A DNA stretch of 64,000 nucleotides, from assembly GCA_018350325.1 (NCBI GenBank), contig JAEVLN010000038.1:372001-436000 (forward strand), read 5' to 3'. Source of the DNA: Globodera rostochiensis (Eukaryota; Nematoda; Chromadorea; Rhabditida; Heteroderidae). Positions within the stretch are counted from its first letter, which is position 1, and the number at the start of each line of letters is the position of its first letter. Below, piece after piece: positions 33,455 to 42,307 of this stretch. A program made the position numbers and the translations under genes. Under the pieces are notes generated by a model that was given only the letters and a program-made list of their open reading frames with translations, had not been told where the DNA came from and did not search any database.

Positions 33455-33626
33455 ACACTTTGTTCTATTCGACACTTAGACTTTTCGACACTCGGACATT
33501 TTTTGTTCTATTCGACACTCGGATAGTATTTGCACTATTCGACACTCAGACTTTTCGACACTCGGACATTTTTAATTCTATTCGACACTCGGACATTTTT
33601 TCCACTATTCGACACTCGGACCATTC
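33455..33626. repeat. ATTCGACACTCGGAC tandem array
   Basis: Seven or eight copies of TATTCGACACTCGGACATTTT with small changes. It is the inverse complement of the array at 15530-15602 and abuts the start of the next element. No inverted partner is seen nearby. Confidence 0.65.
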
Positions 33627-33836
33627 GACACTCGGGGGCCGTAGTAAAAGAAGGTGGTTATTTAACCCGGTCAGTTAACCATGGTCGTTTGACGTGGTCA
33701 AACAACAGCAAACTATGCGAAATATAGTAGTAAAAGAAGCTGGTCAAATAACGGAGGGAGCAACCATCAACCACCGTCATTTAACCCCGAACTATGTTCT
33801 TTTACTACAAGGTTAAATAACCACCAGCATTATTAT

Positions 33837-34220
33837 GGTAAAACCCCAACTCGTTCCCCTTTTCAACTGTTTTTTCGTTATAACTTCTTTCAAAGCTAAC
33901 TAAATCAAACAATTTTGGTATCATTCGAAAGCTTAGTAGGAGGAGAAGCTATTAGCAAGCAAAATCTAAGCGATTGGCCAAGCCTCAAAAAAGTTATGGC
34001 CAAGTATGGCCAAAAAAAGGTTTTCTGGCCATAACTTTTTTGAGATTTGGCCAATCGCTTAGCTTTTGTTTTTGAAAGCTTCTACTAACTGTAAGCTTTC
34101 GAATGATATCGAAAAAGTTTGATTTGGTTAATTTTGAAAGAAGTTATAACGAAAAAACTGTTGAAAAGGGGAACGAGTTGGGGGTGAACGAGTTGGCCGG
34201 GAACGAGTCGTCCTCCGTCC
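33837..34220. mobile_element. Nested foldback element, AACTCGTTCCCC, short form
   Basis: Inverted arms of about 165 bp (AACTCGTTCCCCTTTTCAAC ... inverted GTTGAAAAGGGGAACGAGTT) surround a small loop. The 9-bp word CATTATTAT flanks it at 33828-33836 and 34221-34229. It has one array unit on the left and three on the right. No ORF. Confidence 0.85.
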
Positions 34221-34736
34221 CATTATTATTTATTGCAAAGTTTTATTATGGACCAAAGAGCTAACAAAGTTTCATAATAACCAAAATGTTTGCAAACAAT
34301 AATTGAAAGCTCAAACTCTGCAATTTTTCATAAGCTTTTTGATAAACACTAATTAAGTTGGCCAACCCAAAGGGGGGACCCTTTGGTAAAATTTTTGAAA
34401 AAATTTTTTTACTAAAAATTGCCTGCAAGTTTTACTTGATGCACTGATCATGAATTCGTCTATAGAAAATAAAAATTGAGAATTTAAAGCGGGTTTTGAA
34501 TCGTAAAATAAAAAATATTTATTTAAAATTCGACACGAAATTTTATATGGCTTTGTAGAGAAGACTTTCTTCTATTTAATAAAGTTTATTTGGTATTTTT
34601 ATCTTTTTTTTTGAATTTACAAAAATTTTAAAATATTTGCAACCATGGGTCGGGTCAGGGTTGCATTTTAACCATGATCTCTGGTTAAATAACCATCAAC
34701 CTGCTTCTTTTACTATCTGTTGCCAAACCAGCAACC

Positions 34737-35294
34737 GAACGGCACCCAACTCGTTCCCCGCCAACTCGTTCCACCCCAACTCGTTCCCCACACCCAACCC
34801 GTTCCCTTTTACCCAACTCGTTCCCCTCTATAAAAATGGCTTTAAACCCCTAAAAATTCTTCATAACTCGTGCGTAGAGCGTATCCGAGCTCCGTGAGGT
34901 ACCGTATATCGAACCCCTACCCCGAATTCGAACAATTGGTCGAAAAAATTGGGTTTTTCGAAAAAATTTTGTTTTTAAAAGTCGTTAAAAGGTTCAAAAT
35001 GCATGTTAGAACGAACGGAAGATCGAACGAATATGCTTTTGAGAACGATTTTGTTATAAAAAATCGATTTTGAAACAAACAAATTTTTTTCCAAAAAATT
35101 GTTCGAATTCGGTTCCGGGGTTCGAAATTGGTCAAAATAGAGGTCAGATTCGAATTCTAGGCCCTCGAATACCCCTCAAAAAAATTTTTATCGACTTTTG
35201 AATTTTTTTAATTTTTTTTTTGAGGGGAACGAGTTGGGGATGGGGAACGAGTTGGGGTGGAACGAGTTGGCGGGGAACGAGTCGTCCTTTTACC
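34737..35294. mobile_element. Nested foldback element, AACTCGTTCCCC, long form
   Basis: Five CCAACTCGTTCCCC-type units at 34743-34833 face inverted GGGGAACGAGTTGG units at 35222-35282. The 9-bp word CCAGCAACC flanks it at 34728-34736 and 35295-35303. Its core contains TTCGGTTCCGGGGTTCGAAATTG and CCCTCGAATACCCCTCAAAAA, also present in the core of the element at 15696-16484. Confidence 0.85.
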
Positions 35295-35497
35295 CCAGCA
35301 ACCATGGTGGTTGTATATCGTGGTCAAGTGACCATGAGCTCATGGTTTCTCATTTACTACCGGTTGACCACCATGGTTGTGGTTATTTAACCATTACCAC
35401 CTTCTTTTACTACGGCCACGGATCGGAAGCGAATTTTTCTTATTCCTTTTTTTCTCTGCCTCTAACTCTAACCATGCAAAACAAAGACCGTTCGTTT

Positions 35498-35552
35498 AAA
35501 AATGTTGATATTTACGTTGTTGGCGTAATGAACGTTGATTTTAATAAAATAT
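35498..35552 (+). repeat. Dispersed repeat copy (TTGTTGGCGTAATGAACGTT)
   Basis: It is the inverse complement of 15447-15500 over about 50 bp. It lies between two foldback elements. Confidence 0.55.
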
Positions 35553-35613
35553 CAGCGTACGTTGATATTTATTTAATATCAGCAAAAATCAACAAAAATG
35601 TTGATATTGCGCT

Positions 35614-36340
35614 GGTGACCGATCGTTTGGGCAGTGGATCCTTTGGGCAGTGGATCGATTGGGCAGTGATCCTTTGGGCAGTGACTTTTTTTGCAAAAAT
35701 TAATTAATCAGTCAATTAACTTTTAAATATTTTTTTATATAAAAAAACTTTTAGTTGGTTTATTATTTTTTAAATTCTAAGATATGAATAGTTGTGACTC
35801 AGAGGAAAGCTTTATTGAAGGTGAAATCGTTTCTGAATCAGAATCAGAAGAAGGAGAGTTTCATTCCGATCAGGAGGAGAATCCAATGGAGGCACCCCAT
35901 CAATTCAATTTAGAGTTCTTTGAAGTCATTTCAAAAAAAGGCAAAAGCCTTCTAACTCGAGAATGCTTCGATTATCAGTTTGAAGCGGACAGCAAAGTTG
36001 AAGACAACATACAGTATTGGAAATGCGCAAAAGTTAATTAATTAAAGTATTATAACTTATTTTTTATTAAAGAGGGTTGCTGGTTCACATTGTCCCGGAC
36101 GCATCCATGTAATTGGCCAATGGCACAATCGGGGCGATAATAGATATAAGCTCGGACGAATTGCCAACGCAGATCATAGGCACCGCGCCGATTTAGAGAG
36201 ACAGCATTAATTTTCCCTTATAACTTACAAACAACTTTTACTCAAAAAATTATTTTTTAAAATTATATTTCACTGCCCAAAGGATCACTGCCCAATCGAT
36301 CCACTGCCCAAAGGATCCACTGCCCAAAGGATAGGGAACC
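35614..36340. mobile_element. Foldback element, GGGCAGTGGATCC arrays, encoding a FLYWCH protein
   Basis: Four TTTGGGCAGTGGATCC-type units (35624-35690) face four inverted CACTGCCCAAAGGATC units (36270-36331). ATTGCGCT flanks it at 35606-35613 and 36341-36348 (8 of 9 bases). Unlike its neighbours the interior is an intact two-exon gene. This joins the foldback form to a known transposon DNA-binding domain. Confidence 0.8.
35784..36210 (+). CDS. FLYWCH zinc-finger protein inside a foldback element
   Basis: Exons 35784-36032 and 36073-36210 join across a 40-base GT-AG intron to 129 codons (128 residues). Residues 1-45 are strongly acidic. From about residue 46 the pattern FFEVISKKGKSLLTRECFDYQFEADS...YWKCAK-RVAGSHCPGRI...ADHRH matches the FLYWCH/WRKY-GCM1-like zinc finger: aromatic residues, the YWxC, the second Cys and the final HxH are all present. 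FLYWCH fingers are the DNA-binding part of many Mutator-like transposases in animals and of a few domesticated regulators. No DDE transposase core follows, so the protein can bind DNA but not cut it. It may target the element's own terminal arrays, act as a repressor, or be a remnant. Confidence 0.8.
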
Positions 36341-36354
36341 ATTGCGCTCGCTAC

Positions 36355-36540
36355 CCTAGAAACACCCTTTTAGCGACTTTGAAAATTTTTTGGATTTTTT
36401 TCAAAAATCTTAGATTTGAAATCATAGCTTAGATGATGTTATGATAAATCTGATGTCATATTCGCGCTCAGCGACCTCGATAACCCCCGAGAGCTTCTCA
36501 GAATTCTGCCAAACCCTCTTAAACCCCTTTTTTTTGTGGG
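36355..36540. repeat. One-arm relic of the CCCTATTCGC foldback core
   Basis: Words such as CACCCTTTTAGCGACTTTG, TAGATGATGTTATGATAAATCTGATGTC and GACCTCGATAACCCC match the inverted arms of the elements at 15696-16484 and 16577-17314, with many substitutions. The other arm is missing. Confidence 0.6.
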
Positions 36541-36656
36541 ACCAATGTTCTGCAGTATTACCAAAATTTCGTTTTTTTGCGGCCGGAGTCTGATCCGGTT
36601 AGCGCATTAGTTAGACTAATATTCAAAAATCCAGATTCATACTCAAAAAAGCACTG

Positions 36657-39600
36657 ATGTGTCCATGCCTTTTAATTCTACTTTTTTTTTTGTTTGCTAT
36701 TCTGCTAATTTTCGTCAAAATTATGCGTTTAATGAATCTCAACGTTCTTCGTAAAATTCGAGATGGACTCAAGAGTGGAAAACCGCTTATTACAGCACTT
36801 TTCCGGGTGAATTGCATATTTGGGTCCTTAATATATGCAAAAAATGAGTTTAGGTTGACACAGACTCCCAAAGACATGGTGGAGAGCTTGTAGCGGAGGT
36901 TTTGAAGGTCGTTCGTTTTTAATTGGTTTTTGAGCAGTTTGTGTTCTATTGGCTCTAATCAAAGTTTTTTTTTGAAATTTCGGCTAGAATTAATTCTTAA
37001 GGCTCATAGCGTTCGCGAAATATTCACTTTGTGCGGCGGACATATTTCGCCTATTCTGGTCGCCTGTGAACAGCTTGGTACTGCTGATCCCGGAATTTTA
37101 AATTTTATTTTCTATAGGTATTCGCGTGCTGGACACTCGCCATGAGGCCACCGCTGTTTTTGCTGCCGATGCAGCCGCTCGACTGCGCCAGGACATTGGA
37201 GTTGCTGCTGTCACTGCCGGACCCGGTCCGTAATTTTTCAAAATATTTTAACAATTGGGATAATTTTGACCAAACTCTTGACATCTGAAACTAAAATTTA
37301 TTTTTCTCCCGAAAAAATAAGAAAATTCTTAAGATTCCCCCTCTCCTAAACGAAAATGTGACAAAAAAACAATTTTCTACCCATTTTTAAATTTCAAATT
37401 CCGTCACTTCAAAATTCGATCCGCTCCTAGAAGCTTAAAATTGGCTTAAAGAGCCGCCCGCTGAAGCAAAAATGAGGCAGATTTTTTCTTCCCACCCCAC
37501 AAAAAAATTTTCTGACTACGTCCCTGCTCTAGGAACAACAAAAGAGAAGGAACGAAAAGAAAAAAAAACTTTTAGAAATTGATTTCCTTATTAGAGCTAA
37601 AGAAAGATTGGGAGCTTAAAAAATTAGGTTGAAAAAACATTTTAATGAATTTTTAAAATGATTTTTATTTTTAAGAATTACATCCGATAGAATTCTTCCG
37701 TTGTAATTTAATTTTTTAGGTATCACCAACACTGTAACGGCGTTGAAAAATGCTCAAATGGCAGAATCACCGGTCCTTTTATTGGGCGGAGCGTCGCCTT
37801 CGCTGCTGAAAGGGCGCGGCGCTTTGCAAGTGAATAGAGAATTTCAAAGTTAGGTCAACGGCGGCTGTCATGGCTTTGGTTTAAGTGTTGAGACCAAATT
37901 TCAACAAATCTCTCTTAAAGAATTATTTCCCCTAATAAAACATAAAAATGCAATTTTAGGACATTGACCAGCAAACATTGCTCCGTTCCTTGTGCAAATT
38001 CACCGCTCGAGTGACTTCTGTTCGTAATATTGTACCGATAATTCGGTAACAAAAAAAAATATTTTTTTAGCAATTTTTTTCTTTAGAAAAGCCATTGCAA
38101 TAGCCAAATCGGACACGCCGGGCCCCGTTTTTGTTGAGCTGCCCATTGATGTTTTGTATCCATTTAAAACCGTCGAGCGCGAGGCAGGCCTCAGCAAGGA
38201 GCCTAAAGGAGTGGTTAAGGTTGGGATTTTCAAATTTTGGCGGATTTTTTTTTAGTCTCGGATCCTTTTCCTGTATTTTTGATTAAAAAAAAACTAGCTT
38301 ATAAATCTCAAATTCCAGCATGTAAAAAATTTTTTGAGTTTTATATTTTAGCTAAAAGCTCTGTTGCTTCTTCTCTGCACCTTTTATACGATTACTTAAA
38401 ATTTTCATCAATTTCATCTTTACTTCCAAAATCTAAAATACAGATTCAAGTTCCATCCCGTTTCTTATAGAAAATGCTCGACTCTTTTGTCCGCTTGCAC
38501 GTCGCCTCCACCTTCAGCGACGCATGGCAGCCCCAACCGCTGCTCCCGCTGCCCGTGCACATTCCGCGCCCCTCGTCAGCACAAATTGAGCGCATGGCTG
38601 AGCTGGTGAAAAGGCGCTAAAATAAAAAGTTTAATAACATAATAGGTACGCTTGGCCAAACGACCGTTGCTACTGATCGGCAGCCAGGCCATGGCACCGC
38701 CGGTGAAAGCCTCCGAACTGGCCCAAACTATAGAGGTTTGTCTAAAATGCATTTCGAAAAAGAAATTATTTAAATTAATTCAGCAAGCTAAATTAAACTG
38801 GCTCAAACCGAAGAGATTTTTGGCATCGTAAAAAGCATATTTTGATCATTTAAGGCCCTTTGCATTCCGGTTTACCTTGGCGGAATGTCGCGTGGCCTTT
38901 TGGGCATCAATTCGGCGATTCAAATGCGCCAAGAACGCAGAGAGGCGTTGCGTGAGGCTGACCTGGTCATCCTGGCAGGTCTCGACATATTTAGTATTCA
39001 CAAAGACATTTGCATTGCCAAATGCAACATTTAATAAACTTAATGAATTTGGCTAAGGTGCCGTGTGCGACTTTCGGCTCGGATATGGCCGAGTACTCTC
39101 GCCAAATTGTAAGGTGATCACCATTAATCGGAGCAAGGAACAAATGCTAAAGGTTACCCATATTTTGATATCTGAAAATAGTGAAATTTTTCTTCTTTTT
39201 TTGTAGAACCATGGCGTGTTTTGGCGAAGTGTTCTAGCAGTACAAGCGGATGTGGCTTCCACGCTTGTCCAACTTCACCAACGGTTAGGCTAAACGTGCT
39301 TTTTTGAAACTCCCAAATTTAGATTGGGCCTGCGCAGCGATACGTCGTCGGACGCATGGTTGGGCGCGTTGCGCTTGCGTGACGCGGAAAAGGAGGCGCG
39401 GAACGCGTCTAAAGCGGCGGGACAGACAGCGGACGGGCGGCTGAACCCGTTGCGGTTGTTGAACATCCTGAACACGCTGTTGCCACCCAACACCATTTTG
39501 GTGCATGTTTTAATTTGATTTCTAATAAATTTAAAATGTTTTTTGGTGGCGGATGGCGGTGATTTTGTGGGCAGTGCGGCGTACATTGTGCATCCGCGTG

Positions 39601-40293
39601 GGCCCCTTCAGTGGTTGGACCCGGGCGCATTCGGTACGCTCGGTGTTGGTGCCGGTTTTGCGCTTGGTGCCAAGGCGGTCCATCCGGACAGTCCGGTGCT
39701 CATCCTTTACGGGGACGGAGCGTGCGGGTGAGAAAAACACTTGCCTCGCAGCATCTTTTTGTTTTAATTTGTAACAAAAAAGGCGCTTGTACAGAAAATT
39801 CCAATTTTTTAATTTCAGTTTTATGAACTCTCGGCCAATTTGGAATTTTCAGTTTTTCTTTGATGGATTTCGATTCGTTTGTTCGCCATCGTCTGCCCGT
39901 CGTCGCGTTGATCGGCAATGATGCATGTTGGGCACAAATTGCGCGTGATCAAGTGCCATGGTTCAACTCATCTGTTGGTTGCGAGCTTTCGGTGCGTGCG
40001 TAATTTTCAAAAAAGATTGATTGGGTCATTTTTAAAAGTTCTTGATCAGCAAACGCATAATCCCTTTTCCGCAATGCAAAGTTAGTTTTCTCCGCTTTTT
40101 ACAGTACACCAGCTATGATGAAGTTGGACGTGGACTCGGCGCTCGGGGCGTTCAATTCAAAGAGCCTACTGAGGACAGTGAAGTGCGTCACCAACTCGGC
40201 CTTGCATTGGCAAAATGCCTTGAGGGCCAATCGACAGTGATCAATGCGTTGATTGGACGGACCAACTTTCGCGAAGGCAGCATCAGCGTGTGA
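36657..40293 (+). CDS. ILVBL: ILVBL/HACL2-type thiamine-diphosphate enzyme (2-hydroxyacyl-CoA lyase 2)
   Basis: Sixteen exons join in phase to 641 residues: 36657-36806, 36854-36907, 37002-37077, 37118-37225, 37720-37829, 37960-38045, 38087-38219, 38471-38605, 38646-38735, 38855-38978, 39058-39152, 39207-39283, 39323-39500, 39546-39727, 39853-39991, 40105-40293. A hydrophobic N-terminal anchor ([16 protein letters not shown]) is followed by the TPP-enzyme N-domain with the catalytic glutamate in [14 protein letters not shown] and AGPGITNTV. The central domain follows ([21 protein letters not shown]), and then the TPP/Mg motif GDGACGFSLMDFD...NDACW. Human ILVBL is an ER-membrane enzyme of similar length that cleaves 2-hydroxy fatty acyl-CoA. 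I prefer ILVBL to peroxisomal HACL1 because of the anchor and the block sequences. Intron 13 ends in TG instead of AG. Codon usage is GC-rich compared with the flanks. Confidence 0.93.
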
Positions 40294-41559
40294 GGAGGAA
40301 AACGGATAGGAAACAGAGACAACTAATTGGATAAATTTATTAGAATCTTAAAATGCCATGATTTCATTAAATTTTTTTTTTTGCTTTTGTTTCGTTTAAT
40401 TGCAGAAATTTTAATACGGACAATTTGCCGGGAATTTTTTAAAGATTTTAACAATGTTTAATAAGAAAAATTGCTCTAAAATTTCATAAATTTTGATAAA
40501 AACAAGCAATATTGTTACACCTTGGAGATTTTTAAGCGAAAATCAAAAAGTAACAAATACATAGGGATTTATTCAAACTTTAAACGAAAATCTCCAAAAA
40601 ACTCCAGAATCTCAAATAAAGGACGCTTACAAATTAGCCAAAAAAAGGACATGTGTACCAATCCGACCCCTGTTGTAAGAGTCGGTGAGATTTTTTTCGG
40701 GAGCTCATGTCGGAACGGATATTTTTTGTATTTATTTCTAGCCGGAATGGACTCCCTTATTTAATGCCAAATCTCGTCCCTCCCGCCGGGCGGAAGGAAT
40801 TTCCCGTCCGCCTATATGAGTTTGTGTTGTGTGTGTGACCTTTGCACTGTTTGTTTGTTGTGGTGGTGAAACTGTTTTGATGTACGATGTGCTTACTAGA
40901 TCAATAAACTGCTGATGTTCGATCTTTCCCAGCCCCATTCTCTCCTCATTCGCTTCCTTCCACTTCACTTGTCTGTCTGTTTCATTCCCATCGACCCTCC
41001 ATTATTCCTCCTTTTTTTTCATTGCATAGCTGAAGAGGAGGAGGCAGGCGGTTTAGGGCTAGACGACCAAAACAACAGCTAGTGGAGAGCAAGGGGATCG
41101 ATAGGTCAGGTCGGGTGAGGAGTATTTTCAAACGAAATGGGATTTTTAGGGGAGGGGGGGGGGGTAGTGGTTTGTAACTAAAATTTGTTTAGAATATTTT
41201 GTTGGCATGTTTTCACTAATTAAATCGGGCATTTTTTAGAGGTTTCACTCACATGTTAAAACCAAAAATATTTGAGCGTCTCTTTTTTGACAACAATTTA
41301 TGTTTTGTTTATGACAAAAACAAGGTTTCGGAGCTACTTTTGAGAAATTTGTTTTATTAGTCTGTTTACCGGAATTCTGAGATCTGAAAATCATCAGAAA
41401 TCGCGGAAATCGATATTTAATAAGAGAGCAATTCTGTTTTTGAAATACAGTATGAACTTTTGTGCCTATTTCGAGCTTTTTTCCAAAAATTTCTTAAGAA
41501 AAATGTGATAAAATTCGAATTTTTCAACAGATTATTATTTTTTGAAAATCATAAAAAAC
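40294..41559. other. Intergenic region between ILVBL and the hAT-like MITE
   Basis: AT-rich with a more GC-balanced patch at 40760-41110 and a G run at about 41155. I see no phase-consistent exons, RNA gene or inverted repeat. Confidence 0.4.
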
Positions 41560-41720
41560 CAGGCGTGTGCACGGACATCCGGATATCCGCGGATATATCC
41601 GGATACGGACGGATAACGGATATGGAATTTCGGAAAGTCACGGATACGGACGGATAACGGATATGAGATTTCGAGGACGGACGGATACGGATACAAAAAT
41701 TCGTATCCTGCACACCCCTG
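41560..41720. mobile_element. hAT-like MITE with tandem CGGATACGGACGGATA interior
   Basis: The ends CAGGCGTGTGCA / TGCACACCCCTG are inverted with one mismatch and begin with the hAT signature CAGG. The 8-bp word TAAAAAAC flanks it at 41552-41559 and 41721-41728. The interior is a tandem array of CGGATACGGACGGATAACGG-type units. A second, more diverged copy lies at 54488-54676. Confidence 0.8.
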
Positions 41721-41728
41721 TAAAAAAC

Positions 41729-42307
41729 AATAAAATTTGATTTTTTTTTTATTGTTAGGATCCTTCATAGAATTTCTTGCTTTTTTAGGTGCCTTTTTGC
41801 AATTTTTTATGCCTAAAAGTAGCAGCCCTACTGATTGATAATTTTCCCATGTAAAATTTTTTTAATAAGCTATTTTGTTATTTTTACACACATGATCCTA
41901 TTTTTGCTTATGTACCCGGCTTTTTGGTCCTATTTTGCACTTTTTATCACCTATTAGGAGCCTAACTAAAAATTTTATCCCTGGTAATCACTGTCCCGGG
42001 GTTTTCCCCGATTTTCTTTGTATGTCTACATGTTGTTTTTTCCGTTCCATTTCACTAATTTTGGTGCTAAAATTAAAAATTACTTTTAAAAAAGGAAATT
42101 CTGTTGCTTTAAGTTTTTATCTGGGTTGGGCTTATGTCCGAGAATATCCAGGGGGTTTCTTAGGTTTCCTTCATTTTTCTTTAATTTTGATTGCAACTTA
42201 AAAATTTACCTTCTCCTATGACAATTTCAGATAGACCCAGCCTGTTACATTGCGTTTAACCCGTGACCCCAACAACGAATATAATTTCTAATTTATTTGC
42301 TCCAGAC
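41729..42307. other. Upstream region of the SPOP-like gene
   Basis: AT-rich sequence with no coding signal. It should hold the promoter and 5' untranslated region of the following gene. Confidence 0.4.

Larger units (their letters stand above)
33637..35420. mobile_element. Foldback element, GGTTATTTAACC family, split by two nested insertions
   Basis: The ends GGCCGTAGTAAAAGAAGGTG and, inverted, CACCTTCTTTTACTACGGCC match perfectly over 20 bases. Words such as GGTTATTTAACC, GGTCAAATAACG, ACCATGGT and CTTTTACTA recur at 33650-33820, 34660-34725 and 35295-35415. Two other elements (33837-34220 and 34737-35294) sit inside it with their own duplications. No target duplication of its own was found. 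Confidence 0.7.

Noticed and set aside
36657..40293. Peroxisomal HACL1 or bacterial-type acetolactate synthase
   Set aside because: The hydrophobic N-terminal anchor and the blocks [19 protein letters not shown] and [13 protein letters not shown] fit ILVBL better.
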